DNA of 23,464 nt from DATJUF01 sp035524095 (GCA_035524095.1 DATKPK010000122.1:1-23464), one strand, 5' to 3'; numbered from the stretch's first letter, positions 1 through 9,927 are shown. A program made the numbers and translations. Notes: generated by a model not told the origin, from the sequence alone.

Positions 1-2186
1 ACGGCATTGGCGGCAGCGGCTGGCGGCGGCACGATACACACCTCGCCCACGCCACGAATTCCTAGCGGGTGCAGAGGATTTGCCACTTCCACTATTATGG
101 TTTGGATCATCGGCATATCGAGGCAGGTCGGCATCCGGTAATCGAGGAGGCCAAAATTCCGCAGACGGCCCTTGCTGTCGTAGACGTACTCCTCGTTCAG
201 CGCCCATCCGAGGCCCTGCGCGGTGCCGCCCTGCATCTGGCCCTCGACGTAGGCCGGATGAATCGCACGGCCAGCGTCCTGGGCAATCGTTGCGCGAAGC
301 AGCTGAACCTTGCCCGTATCGGGATCGACTTCAACATCGACCAGCGTTACTGCGAAGGCTGGTCCGACGTTGCGCGCATTAACGGTCGCGCGTCCAACGA
401 CGGGACCACCGGTGCGGGCCAGACGTGCGCCGAGTTGCTTGATCGTCAACGACGTGATGCCTTCGCCTTCCGCGCTGAAGACGCCGTTCGCAAAGGTCAC
501 TTCCGAGACCTTCTTTTCGAATGATTTGGCTGCGCGTTCCTTGAGCTGGCGCAGCGCGTCCTGCGCCGCGTCGAAGACAGCTTGGCCGGTTGCCAAGGTG
601 GTGCGGCTGCCGCCGGTGACGTCGGTATGACCGATCGAATCGGTATCGGCGACGCTTGGACGGACTTCATTAGCATCGAGACCCAAGACTTCGGCCGTGA
701 TCATCGCCATCGAAGCGCGCGAACCGCCAACGTCCACTGAGCCCGTGATAACACTCGCAGTTCCATCGTTATGGATATTAACAACCGCCGAGGATTGCAT
801 GCCTGCGTTGAACCAGAATCCGGCGCCGACGCCGCGGCCGCGATTAGGCCCCTCGAGCGGCGATTTGTAATGGTCGCTATTTTTGATTGCCGTCAGCGTC
901 TCGATAAAGCCGATGCGCTTGAAGGGCGGCCCTGCGGTCTGCGGGTCACCTTCCTTGACCGCGTTCATCAGGCGGAAGTCGATTGGATCGATTCCACACT
1001 TTTCGGCTAGTTCGTCGATAATAGTTTCTGAAGCGAAAGCAGCGTTGCTGGCGCCCGGCGCACGATAGGCGGCGGTCTTGGGACGATTAACCAGAACGTC
1101 GAAGGCATCGATCTGGAAATGCGGAATGTTGTAGCCAGCGATAATCGTCATTGCGCCCGCACCGACTGGCGAACCCGGAAACGCGCCGGCTTCGTATGCC
1201 ATCCAGATTTCGGCGGCAACCAACTTGCCGTCTTTGGTTGCGCCCATCTTGCAGCGAATTCTTGAACCGGACGTGGGACCAGTTGCGCGAATCACCTCGG
1301 CGCGGGTCATCACCAGCTTCACCGGACGGCCAGTCTTCTGCGAAAGCAATACCGATAGCGGTTCGAGATAGATTACCAGCTTGCCGCCGAAGCCGCCGCC
1401 GATCTCGGCCGGAACGACTTTGATATTGCTCTCGGGCATCTTGAGCACTTGCGCCGACAGCGCGCGCACATTGAAGGTGCCTTGGGTTGAACAGTAGATC
1501 GTCGCGTGACCATCGGCGTTGTAGATGCCGACCGCATTATGAGGTTCCACATAGCCCTGATGGACCATCGCCGTGTTGAACTCACGCTCGATGGTGTAAT
1601 CCGCAAGCTTGAATCCTTCCACCAGTTCGCCGCGATTGAACTTTAAATGATTCGCGACGTTGGTCGGCTTGTCGGGACCGTCCTCCTTATTGCGTAATTC
1701 GGGCAAAAGAATTTCCGCGTCAGGCTTCATCGCCTGATCGACTGTCATAACCGGCGGCAGCACTTCGTAGTCTACCTCGATCAGGCGTAGGGCCTCATCA
1801 GCGGTATGACGATCAATGGCTGCTACGGCCGCAACCGCATGACCGTCGTATAAAACCTTGTCACGCGCGAGAACGTTCATCGAGACGTAGCGTGAGTTGA
1901 CAGCGCCCTCTCCTACTTGCTCGGTCTTGCTCGCGAGCTCAGGCAGGTCCGCACCCGTAACGACCGCGAACACACCGGGAAGCTTCAGCGCTTTGTCGTA
2001 ATTGATCGACTTGATCAGTGCGTGCGCATGAGCGCTGCGCAAAACCCGGCCGTGCAGCATCCCGGGGAAAGCATAATCGGCACCATACTTGGCGCGGCCC
2101 GTGACTTTGTCGACGCCGTCATGCCGCACCGGACGGGTTCCGATGACTTTGAAGTTGGGGCTTTCAGGGCTTGCTTTGTCGGCCAT
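1..2186 (-). CDS. Xanthine dehydrogenase-family molybdopterin-binding (large) subunit, 3' end cut by window edge
   Basis: This is the molybdenum-cofactor subunit of a xanthine dehydrogenase / CO dehydrogenase-type hydroxylase. Such enzymes hydroxylate aromatic or heterocyclic carbons or oxidise aldehydes with water as the oxygen source. About 728 codons are present, starting ATG at 2186 behind GGAGAAG seven to eight bases upstream, and the frame runs open off base 1. Seen in the translation are GGGFGGK at about residues 263-269 (Moco contact loop), AAYRAPGA at about 372-379, and near the cut end IRGVGE, whose Glu matches the family's catalytic base. The full family length is about 750-780 residues, so only the last few dozen are missing. 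The AYRAPGA loop is not the AYXCSFR loop of true form I CO dehydrogenases, so the substrate is open. No FAD or 2Fe-2S subunit lies upstream; they could lie beyond base 1 or be absent. The gene follows the small Moco-fold protein by 58 bases on the same strand. Confidence 0.93.
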   Translation of the reverse strand, partial: MADKASPESPNFKVIGTRPVRHDGVDKVTGRAKYGADYAFPGMLHGRVLRSAHAHALIKSINYDKALKLPGVFAVVTGADLPELASKTEQVGEGAVNSRYVSMNVLARDKVLYDGHAVAAVAAIDRHTADEALRLIEVDYEVLPPVMTVDQAMKPDAEILLPELRNKEDGPDKPTNVANHLKFNRGELVEGFKLADYTIEREFNTAMVHQGYVEPHNAVGIYNADGHATIYCSTQGTFNVRALSAQVLKMPESNIKVVPAEIGGGFGGKLVIYLEPLSVLLSQKTGRPVKLVMTRAEVIRATGPTSGSRIRCKMGATKDGKLVAAEIWMAYEAGAFPGSPVGAGAMTIIAGYNIPHFQIDAFDVLVNRPKTAAYRAPGASNAAFASETIIDELAEKCGIDPIDFRLMNAVKEGDPQTAGPPFKRIGFIETLTAIKNSDHYKSPLEGPNRGRGVGAGFWFNAGMQSSAVVNIHNDGTASVITGSVDVGGSRASMAMITAEVLGLDANEVRPSVADTDSIGHTDVTGGSRTTLATGQAVFDAAQDALRQLKERAAKSFEKKVSEVTFANGVFSAEGEGITSLTIKQLGARLARTGGPVVGRATVNARNVGPAFAVTLVDVEVDPDTGKVQLLRATIAQDAGRAIHPAYVEGQMQGGTAQGLGWALNEEYVYDSKGRLRNFGLLDYRMPTCLDMPMIQTIIVEVANPLHPLGIRGVGEVCIVPPPAAAANA

Positions 2187-2244
2187 TGTACTTCTCCGTA
2201 AACACGAACATTTCGACGTTCGTCACGCGTGTAAACAATCGTGA

Positions 2245-2838
2245 CTATGGGACAGATGCGGGTACTGACATTACCTGAATGTGAGCGATGTTGCCGACGC
2301 TGCGGGCACCGGCTTTATCGCCGGGAACAATGATGCGCGCGAAACCATCGGAGCCAAGCGGCGACTCGTGGCCGTTGATCCATTGCGCGTAGGCAATCGT
2401 TACCTGATCCGTGCCGCCAAGCGCCGGGTCGAGCTCACCCATCGCGAATACGGCTTGATAACAATCGGTTCCGGTAACGACGATATATTTGCGGCCAAGA
2501 TCATTTTTGACCGCTGGATTGATCGCAATAACTGCATCATCAAGCAAATCCCAAAGCAGGACGCCCTCGAATTCGCCCGGACGAGCGGGAGGACCTCCGC
2601 CGAAATAGTCCCATACGGTGGTGGAGGGCTTCATAGCTTCAAGGCTTTGAAGATTGAATGATTGTGGGTTCAACACGGCGCCAGTGATATCGAACGAAGT
2701 AGAAGCACCGCCACTACACTTGAAGACCGGAGATGCGGGGGGCGGTGGCTGGTTGCTGTCATGGGCGAAAGACGGCGACGAAGGCAAAAGAACAAGCAAC
2801 ACTAACAATACTGTCAGTAACGAGCGCAACTCCTCCAT
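2245..2838 (-). CDS. Small secreted protein with sulfite-oxidase-type (molybdopterin) fold
   Basis: The protein is 197 residues long. The N-terminus is a signal peptide: charged MEELR, a Leu/Val-rich core at about 8-19, then PSFAH with probable cleavage near residue 25, so the product should be periplasmic or exported. The rest matches the short 'molybdopterin-dependent oxidoreductase' proteins (PF00174 fold): an ITGAV strand near 51, EFEGVLLWDLL at about 89-99, VTGTDCYQAVFAMGELDP at about 121-138, and a C-terminal RIIVPGD strand. In sulfite oxidase and MsrP the cofactor-binding Cys lies before the G-V-x-L-W segment. Here that stretch (about 72-90) has no Cys; the only mature cysteines are near 41 and 126. 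Cofactor binding is therefore doubtful, and a structural or partner role is possible. It sits between an aldehyde dehydrogenase and a molybdenum hydroxylase subunit on one strand. No clear ribosome site precedes the ATG. Confidence 0.85.
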   Translation of the reverse strand: MEELRSLLTVLLVLLVLLPSSPSFAHDSNQPPPPASPVFKCSGGASTSFDITGAVLNPQSFNLQSLEAMKPSTTVWDYFGGGPPARPGEFEGVLLWDLLDDAVIAINPAVKNDLGRKYIVVTGTDCYQAVFAMGELDPALGGTDQVTIAYAQWINGHESPLGSDGFARIIVPGDKAGARSVGNIAHIQVMSVPASVP

Positions 2839-2900
2839 CAGGTCAAACTGGAATGAGACTACATAAGATAGCTAATGGCATTTGCGAATAGTCATCGTGA

Positions 2901-2931
2901 GGAGGGCTGTCCACAAGCCTAACAGCCCTCC
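2901..2931 (-). terminator. Hairpin downstream of the aldehyde dehydrogenase
   Basis: GGAGGGCTGT (2901-2910) and ACAGCCCTCC (2922-2931) form a perfect 10-bp stem with an 11-base loop. It begins 8 bases past the aldehyde dehydrogenase stop codon, which is a typical terminator position. There is no T-run after the stem on the minus strand, so it is not a textbook Rho-independent terminator. It may attenuate transcription or protect the 3' end of the message while still allowing readthrough into the downstream genes. Confidence 0.5.
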
Positions 2932-2938
2932 CCTCTTC

Positions 2939-4447
2939 CTAGAGCTTCACGTAAACGGACTTAACCTGGGTATACAACTCAATTGAGTGCTTACCCAGTT
3001 CGCGGCCGATACCCGATTGCTTATAGCCGCCGAAGGGCGAGATCGGGTCGATGTTGTTGTAACAGTTGACCCAAACCGTCCCGGCCTTGAGCGCGCGCGC
3101 CACCTTATGTGCGCGGCTGACGTCATTTGTCCAAACGGCCGCAGCGAGACCGTAGGTAGTGTCATTACCCTGCAACACGGCGTCGTTCTCGTCCTTGAAG
3201 GGGATCACCGAGGCAACCGGTCCGAAGATCTCCTCGCGCGCGATCCGCATGTCATTCTTCACGCCAGTGAAGACGGTCGGATCGACGAAGTAACCCTTGC
3301 CGGTTCCAGCTTCGCCGCCAACACGGGCCTTGGCGCCCTCTTCTTTGCCCAGCGCCAAGTAGCCTTTAACCCGATCAAACTGCTCCTTCGAGACCAGCGG
3401 TCCGACCGTGGTCTTCGGATCGAGCGGATTGCCAGCCTTGGTCGAGGCCGCGAACTTGGTCAGCTGATCGACGAACTCGTCGTGGAAATCCTGCTGGACG
3501 AACACCCGCGTGCCCGCGCAGCAGACCTGACCGGAGAGCATCGTGAAGCCGAAGAGAGAAGTAGGAACTGCCTGTTCCATGTTCGCGTCGGCGAAGATGA
3601 TATTCGGTGACTTGCCGCCGAGTTCGAGCGATACGCGCTTGAGATTCCCGGCTGAGGCCTTGAGAATCAGCTTGCCGACTTCGGTCGAACCGGTAAAGGC
3701 AACCTTATCGATATCGGGATGGCTCGCGATTGCCGCACCGGCCGTCTCGCCGAAACCAGTGATAATGTTGACGACCCCCTCAGGGATACCGGCCTCGAGA
3801 ATCATTTCGCCTAGCCGAAGTGCGGTAAGCGGAGTTTGCTCGGCTGGCTTAATGATACAGACGTTGCCGCAGGCTAGCGCCGGAGCGATCTTCCAGGCGA
3901 ACATCGCGATTGGACCATTCCACGGGATGATCTGGCCGCAGACGCCAACTGGCTCCCGCAAGGTGTAGTTAAAGAAAGCCGGATCAGAAGGATTGGTCTC
4001 ACCGTAGATTTTGGTCGCCCAGCCAGCATAGTAGCGAAACGTATCAACCGCACCGGCCGTCATTCCACGAGCCAGCCCGATCGCCATGCCGTTGTTGAGG
4101 CTTTCGAGCGTCGCCAACTCGTCGGCGTTCTGCTCAATCAGGTCTGCAATCTTTAGCAGGTAGCGTGCACGCTGATGCGGTCCAATCTTGGACCACTTCC
4201 CTTCTTCGTAGGCCTTGCGCGCGACTTTGGCGGCCTCGTCTACGTCAGCCTTGTCGCCTTCGGCCGCGAGCGCGAGAATCTCTTCGTTGGCGGGATTGAT
4301 CGTTTCGAAGGTTTTGTCCGACTTGGACGGCACCCACTTGCCGCCGATTAGCAACTGTTTCGGACGTTTGAGGAATTCCAGCGCGGCGGTTGATTTTACG
4401 CCCGATGCTGCTTTTTCAATGGATGGTGATGACACTGATGCTGCCAT
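2939..4447 (-). CDS. NAD(P)-dependent aldehyde dehydrogenase
   Basis: This is an ALDH superfamily enzyme of 502 residues that oxidises an aldehyde to the acid in the cytoplasm. Landmarks are the IIPWNGP cofactor segment (about 173-179), the FTGSTEVG nucleotide loop (251-258), catalytic Glu in LELGGK (E275), and catalytic Cys in GQVCCAGTR (C309, equivalent to Cys302 of ALDH2). The EEIFGPV and SPFGGYKQSG motifs lie near the C-terminus. Length and motifs fit the ALDH1/betaine/phenylacetaldehyde group; the substrate cannot be read from sequence. I chose ATG 4447 because AAGGGAG lies eight bases before it. An in-frame TTG at 4483 would add 12 residues but has no better ribosome site. It is first of three same-strand genes (ALDH, small Moco-fold protein, molybdenum hydroxylase subunit), with a hairpin after the stop codon. 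Confidence 0.95.
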   Translation of the reverse strand: MAASVSSPSIEKAASGVKSTAALEFLKRPKQLLIGGKWVPSKSDKTFETINPANEEILALAAEGDKADVDEAAKVARKAYEEGKWSKIGPHQRARYLLKIADLIEQNADELATLESLNNGMAIGLARGMTAGAVDTFRYYAGWATKIYGETNPSDPAFFNYTLREPVGVCGQIIPWNGPIAMFAWKIAPALACGNVCIIKPAEQTPLTALRLGEMILEAGIPEGVVNIITGFGETAGAAIASHPDIDKVAFTGSTEVGKLILKASAGNLKRVSLELGGKSPNIIFADANMEQAVPTSLFGFTMLSGQVCCAGTRVFVQQDFHDEFVDQLTKFAASTKAGNPLDPKTTVGPLVSKEQFDRVKGYLALGKEEGAKARVGGEAGTGKGYFVDPTVFTGVKNDMRIAREEIFGPVASVIPFKDENDAVLQGNDTTYGLAAAVWTNDVSRAHKVARALKAGTVWVNCYNNIDPISPFGGYKQSGIGRELGKHSIELYTQVKSVYVKL

Positions 4448-4621
4448 TGCACATTCTCCCTTGGCCGTGATGGCTTTCGCCAATTAGGCCACTATACATA
4501 GCAGGCGTCAATTAAAATGGCGACGGGTGCCGAGTACCGGCCGAGGCTGCTTGCTACCCGTGATTCTTCGCAAGGACCAAGGACGAGGCAGTAGCTGAAT
4601 CCGGAAAGACCTGGCCGAACG

Positions 4622-5944
<1,323 letters not shown>

Positions 5945-6036
5945 TGTTCCTGCAGGAGTCTCGATTGACGGTTTGTGGTGTGGTCGGGGAATGCCGTCAC
6001 GGTGCCGAGGAAAGCCGACGAAAGCGCAGTATCAAC

Positions 6037-6126
6037 TGGCGGAGGGGGTGGGATTCGAACCCACGAGCGACTTGCGCCGCTGCCGATTTTCAAGACCGGT
6101 GCCTTCAACCGCTCGGCCACCCCTCC
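6037..6126 (-). tRNA. tRNA-Ser(TGA)
   Basis: Read on the minus strand, the gene begins GGAGGGG at 6126 and pairs with CCCCTCC near its 3' end, followed by discriminator G and an encoded CCA (6037-6039). The anticodon arm is CCGGT-CTTGAAA-ATCGG with anticodon TGA, which reads UCA serine codons. A long variable arm (class II, as expected for serine) lies between the anticodon stem and the T-arm, whose loop reads GGTTCGAATCC. The length of 90 bases including CCA fits tRNA-Ser. It lies 92 bases upstream of the ampG start on the same strand. Confidence 0.96.
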
Positions 6127-6688
6127 CTGCAACTATTTGCAGAACATCGTTTCGGAAATAATCGTGCTTCTGGCACGACTTTGTTCAGCAGTATTGTGAT
6201 GCTACCGCCCCGAATCTGCGCGCTCAAGCGCCCCTCGGCACGGCTTAATCGGCAGAAGAAGAAAGGCTTCGTAAGCAGTATGTCACTGGACGTAGCCAAG
6301 AATATCTTTTCGATCGGGTTTGGCTTCGCTTCGCGCCTTTCGCCCAAACAGTGATTTGAGTAATTGCATCTGGGCGCCAAAGCACGACACACTTAATGTA
6401 TCGGATGCGATAGCGAGACCCGAGCATTCACGAAAGGTGTGCGTGCCATCCCTTACTCAACCGAGGAATGTGATGATTGCCCGATCGCCGCAATTCGGGC
6501 CTCTACTAGCAACGTCATCTTACTGCTAACGGCCCGCACCCCGAGGCGTCATCAAGTGCAGCCTCGTTGACAACCGTGTGTAATGCCAATCCATCGGAAA
6601 CGCATAGTCGCAATAGGCTGATGATTGCCGCCGTCGCAACTCCAAGTTAAATGATAGCGGACGGCAGTAGCGCCGGTGGAGGCACGCC
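6127..6688. other. Gene-free stretch between tRNA-Ser and the crotonase gene
   Basis: I find no convincing coding region in these roughly 560 bases; the reading frames present lack family similarity and ribosome sites. Two small perfect stem-loops lie close to the tRNA: CTGCAA/TTGCAG around a 4-base loop (6127-6142) and CGTGC/GCACG around a 5-base loop (about 6163-6177). They could be part of the tRNA promoter or processing region. I see no integrase gene and no repeat of the tRNA 3' end that would mark an integrated element. The promoters for the tRNA (leftward) and for the crotonase (rightward) must lie here, but I cannot place either with confidence. Confidence 0.5.
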
Positions 6689-7492
6689 ATGGCATTCAGT
6701 ACGATTACCCTCGAAACCCGCGACCGTGTCGGTACGCTAACCCTCAATCGTCCAGAAAAGCTCAACGCCATGAACCCGGCGCTGGTCGTGGAGTTTGGCG
6801 AAGCGATTACCCAGATCGAGCGTGACAAAGACATCAAGATAGTCGTGATTCGTGGCGCTGGGCGCGCCTTCTCCACTGGTTATGACCTCGCGGGCGGATG
6901 GGGCGATGGCACTTCCAAGTTCACGATAGAAGACGATCACCAGATCCTGCTGCGCTATATCGAGACCTGGCTGAGGCTGCGCGACCTGCCGAAACCGGTG
7001 ATTGCGATGGTTCATGGATATTGCCTGGCGGGCGCGACGCAACTCTGTATCTGCTCGGATATCATCTTCGTCGATGAAAAGACGCGGATCGGTTTCCCAT
7101 CGATTCCAGCGGGCGCGGGCTATGTCAGCGGCTTCTGGAATTGGATGGTCGGGCCGCATCGGACGAAATACCTTGCCTTTCTGCCCGGCAGTCAGATTGA
7201 CGGCAAGGAGGCCGAGGCGATGGGCTTTGCGACGCGGGCCTTTCCTGGAGATCAGCTTGAAGCGGAAACCTATGGGTATGCCCAGCGAGTTGCGAAGGTT
7301 CCGGCGCAGAAGCTTCGCCTCGAGAAGCTCGCAATCAATCGCGCAATGGATTTACGGGGCTTTCGCACGTCAGTCATTGCAGGCGCCGAATACGACGCGA
7401 TCTTCCACGCCGGGCCGGGCAACGAAGAAATCAGACAGGTGCAGAAGGAACTAGGCTTGCGCGGCGCGATCCAATGGTATCAAAAGCAATAG
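6689..7492 (+). CDS. Enoyl-CoA hydratase/isomerase-family (crotonase) protein lacking both canonical catalytic glutamates
   Basis: This is a 267-residue crotonase-fold protein, the usual length, starting ATG 6689 with GGAGG six bases upstream. Crotonases bind acyl-CoA and stabilise an enolate in an oxyanion hole. The N-terminal LNRPEKLNAMN (about 19-29) and the RAFSTGYDL loop (about 59-67) are typical, and HGYCLAGATQL holds the oxyanion Gly. Ungapped alignment to rat mitochondrial hydratase from memory puts Gln118 where Glu144 should be and Ser138 where Glu164 should be. Classical hydratase chemistry is therefore unlikely; isomerase, thioesterase, decarboxylase or ring-hydrolase activity is possible. 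It stands alone on the plus strand and converges on the CoA-ligase gene 70 bases away, suggesting a common acyl-CoA substrate pool. The substrate is unknown. Confidence 0.9.
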   Translation: MAFSTITLETRDRVGTLTLNRPEKLNAMNPALVVEFGEAITQIERDKDIKIVVIRGAGRAFSTGYDLAGGWGDGTSKFTIEDDHQILLRYIETWLRLRDLPKPVIAMVHGYCLAGATQLCICSDIIFVDEKTRIGFPSIPAGAGYVSGFWNWMVGPHRTKYLAFLPGSQIDGKEAEAMGFATRAFPGDQLEAETYGYAQRVAKVPAQKLRLEKLAINRAMDLRGFRTSVIAGAEYDAIFHAGPGNEEIRQVQKELGLRGAIQWYQKQ

Positions 7493-7562
7493 CCAGTGTG
7501 TGCCGATGGCTGTTTAACGACCGTCATATGGCCACTCAGTTTTACAGGTAACGTGCCGGGAA

Positions 7563-9092
7563 TTAGCTTTCGCGCAATAGATTGCGGCGGATTTTGCCGG
7601 TCGCGGTCTTGGGCAGTTCCGCACGGAATTCAATCCAATGCGGATACTTATAGGGTGCGAGGCGGCTTCTAACTAATTGCTTTAGCTCTTCCGCTAACTT
7701 AGACGATCCTGCGGAGGCATCCTTAAGCACTACGAAGGCCTTGGGCTTCATCAGTTGATCGCTGTTCATCGCGCCCACCACGGCAGCCTCGAGCACCGCT
7801 GGATGCTCCATCAGCGCCCCCTCGACTTCGTTGGGCGAGACCCACACGCCGCCGACTTTGAGCATGTCGTCGGCACGCCCCGTATAGTGGTAATAGCCCT
7901 CGCCGTCACGGAAATACTTGTCACCAGTACGCAGCCATCCCTCGGCGAACGTACGCCGAGAGGCGTCGGGATTGTTCCAATAGCCAGTAGCTATAGAAGG
8001 TCCCCGAACCCACAGGTCGCCGATTTGATTGGTTGCCGCGTCAACGCCGACTTCATCGCGGATGACTACTTCATAGCCGTTGACAGGCTTCCCTGAAGTT
8101 CCAGACTTCAGTTCACCAGGGCGATTAGTCATAAAGATGTGCAGCGACTCGGTCGATCCGATACCGTCAAGCACTGGCACGCCGAATCGTTGTGACCAAT
8201 GATGCTGGATAACTGCGGGGAGAGCTTCGCCCGCCGATACGCTTAGCCGCAAGTGGCTGGGAGGCACAAACTGATCTACCAAGCCGGCGAGGATTGCCGC
8301 GTAGAGGGTTGGAAAGCCAAAGAAGACAGTCACTCGATATTCTTCCAGCAGGCGCAGAATTGCGTCCGGCGTAGGACGATCAGCCAAAAGAACTGCCGTC
8401 CCGCCGCTATGCAGGGTAAAGGTGCAAGAATTACCGAAGCCGTAGGCGAAGAACATCTTCGAGGCGGAAAAAATTACATCGTGTTCAGTGATTCTCAGCA
8501 CCGGATTCGCGTAGAGCTTGGCGGTGGCGACGAGATCACCGTGGCGATGAATCACGCCTTTGGGCTTGCCGGTGCTGCCTGAGGAATAGAGCCAGAAGGC
8601 CACATCGTCGATGCCGGCTGCGACCGCCTGCAGCTGATCGTCAGCATTAGCCAGTTCAAATTCCAGTGAACGGTACGGAGGCCAAAAGCCGCCTTCGATC
8701 ATAACCCGCGATGAGTCGATGTTGCTACTGAGCGCCGTCTCCAGCCGCTCCATCAACGAGGCCGATACAATGGCGGCGACAGCTCCGCTATCGCGCAGCA
8801 TGAAGGAATAATCGACGGGTGTGAGCAGCGTGTTGATCGGCACTGGAATTGCCCCAATCTTCAATGCGCCGAAAAATAATGCCGGAAAGCAGATGCTATC
8901 GTTGAGGCACAGAATTACCCGGTCGCCGTGCCTGAGTTTGCAACCACGCAAAGCGTGGCCTGCTTGATTTACCATCCGCGCCAGGTCGGCATAGGTATGA
9001 GACCCGCGGCCGTCGACGAACGCAGTCTTGCTGGCGCGGCCTTCACTTAGGTGCCGATCGATAAAATGGCTTGCCGCGTTGCCGATAGCCAT
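7563..9092 (-). CDS. Benzoate-CoA ligase family acyl-CoA synthetase
   Basis: This is a 509-residue AMP-forming ligase of the ANL superfamily that activates a carboxylic acid through an acyl-adenylate to its CoA thioester. Motifs in order are the A3 P-loop YSSGSTGKPKG (169-179), FFAYGFGN (about 214-221), SAGEALP, DGIGSTE (A5), GWLRTGD (A7), and PKTATGK with the catalytic Lys near 500. NTLLTPVDY near 87, FFAYGFGN and the overall order follow BadA/BclA benzoate-CoA ligases closely, so an aromatic or alicyclic carboxylate is the likely substrate; benzoate itself is not proven. ATG 9092 is the start, though only a weak ribosome site is visible. The gene converges with the crotonase gene and lies 40 bases downstream of the secreted unknown protein on the same strand. 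Confidence 0.9.
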   Translation of the reverse strand: MAIGNAASHFIDRHLSEGRASKTAFVDGRGSHTYADLARMVNQAGHALRGCKLRHGDRVILCLNDSICFPALFFGALKIGAIPVPINTLLTPVDYSFMLRDSGAVAAIVSASLMERLETALSSNIDSSRVMIEGGFWPPYRSLEFELANADDQLQAVAAGIDDVAFWLYSSGSTGKPKGVIHRHGDLVATAKLYANPVLRITEHDVIFSASKMFFAYGFGNSCTFTLHSGGTAVLLADRPTPDAILRLLEEYRVTVFFGFPTLYAAILAGLVDQFVPPSHLRLSVSAGEALPAVIQHHWSQRFGVPVLDGIGSTESLHIFMTNRPGELKSGTSGKPVNGYEVVIRDEVGVDAATNQIGDLWVRGPSIATGYWNNPDASRRTFAEGWLRTGDKYFRDGEGYYHYTGRADDMLKVGGVWVSPNEVEGALMEHPAVLEAAVVGAMNSDQLMKPKAFVVLKDASAGSSKLAEELKQLVRSRLAPYKYPHWIEFRAELPKTATGKIRRNLLRES

Positions 9093-9132
9093 ATTTCAAT
9101 TAGCAGCGCGACTGACTATCGCCGAGAAATGG

Positions 9133-9927
9133 CTATAGCCAAGGGTAGGTAACGGTCTCCATAGGACCGCCATTCGGATCGGAATTGTGAAACTCCTGCC
9201 CCTTTACTTCCAGCCACGTGTAATCCCCGAGCGGAAAGAAGATATAGCCCTGTTCGGACCATTGGGGAAGCAGGCCATCGATTGGCGGCTCAGCTAAAGT
9301 GAGCAAGCGCGTACCGAATGGGTCGAGACGCGTCGGACTGAGCTGGAACTCCTTTGCGTCTACCTTCAGCTGTTCGCGATATTCGGGACCTTGCGTTGAG
9401 TGATAGATCCATGCGGCGGGGCCGGCGACGATCAGTCCAGGCGCGAGGATAGGAATGACCGGTGCTCCGAGTACGTCGCCAGCGACGCGATCACTCAGGG
9501 GTTTCTTGAGTTCGCTGCCACGGTCACCCAGCGCGGCCAACAGCTTGTCCCCGCCGCCCGCCAACTCCATCGCGGCGGGGGCTTCCAGGCGATTGACGCG
9601 TTGACCCCTGAATGTAATAGCCTGCGGCCATTGAAGAACTATTTTCGTCGTCCCCAATGGATCAGCGTTGCTGGCGGTATTGGTCACTGTCACATAGACC
9701 GCGTAGACTTTCCCAACTTCGATCGCAGAATCCATATTGACCGTGAAGTTCGGAAACACCTTTGCCTTAGGCGGGGCCGCCGGCGTTGGATTGTTCGCAT
9801 GACTGTCCGCGGCAAAAGACGGACCGTCATAGACCAGCGCGAATAAGCAGGAAATGAGCAACAGACCTAACCTAGTGCTCAGAGAAACTAGCTTCCGGGC
9901 CGTCGGATTTCCGTGGTATCGGTACAT
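9133..9927 (-). CDS. Secreted protein of unknown function
   Basis: I do not recognise a family. From ATG 9927 the protein has 264 residues. The N-terminus carries a basic stretch, a hydrophobic core (LGLLLISCLFALV), then GPSFAAD with a likely signal-peptidase site, so export is expected. The mature part opens with a Pro/Ala-rich linker and a region reading IEVGKVYAVYVTVTNT, reminiscent of an immunoglobulin-like beta domain. A central hydrophobic patch (APGLIVAGPAAWIYH) and an aromatic C-terminus (IFFPLGDYTWLEV) follow. The start is uncertain: an in-frame TTG at 9960 adds 11 residues, and AGGA directly abuts the ATG at 9927. It lies 40 bases upstream of the CoA-ligase gene on the same strand, which may mean co-transcription. 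Confidence 0.75.
   Translation of the reverse strand: MYRYHGNPTARKLVSLSTRLGLLLISCLFALVYDGPSFAADSHANNPTPAAPPKAKVFPNFTVNMDSAIEVGKVYAVYVTVTNTASNADPLGTTKIVLQWPQAITFRGQRVNRLEAPAAMELAGGGDKLLAALGDRGSELKKPLSDRVAGDVLGAPVIPILAPGLIVAGPAAWIYHSTQGPEYREQLKVDAKEFQLSPTRLDPFGTRLLTLAEPPIDGLLPQWSEQGYIFFPLGDYTWLEVKGQEFHNSDPNGGPMETVTYPWL

Noticed and set aside
2987..3610. Plus-strand reading frame of 207 codons inside the aldehyde dehydrogenase gene
   Set aside because: It is fully antisense to a well-supported ALDH gene, resembles no family and has no ribosome site; it is a codon-bias shadow.
4491..4511. TTGACG and TATAGT on the minus strand upstream of the aldehyde dehydrogenase
   Set aside because: The boxes are only 9 bases apart, too close for a sigma-70 promoter, so I did not list it as one.
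6037..6688. tRNA-Ser as the attachment site of an integrated element
   Set aside because: There is no integrase gene, and I see no second copy of the tRNA 3' end in the window.
7491..7514. AGCCA/TGGCT stem followed by GTTT after the crotonase stop
   Set aside because: A 5-bp stem with an 11-base loop and a very short T-run is too weak to call a terminator.
9400..9846. Plus-strand frame of 148 codons opposite the secreted protein
   Set aside because: The minus-strand frame has a clear signal peptide and a coherent protein, while this one is its antisense shadow.
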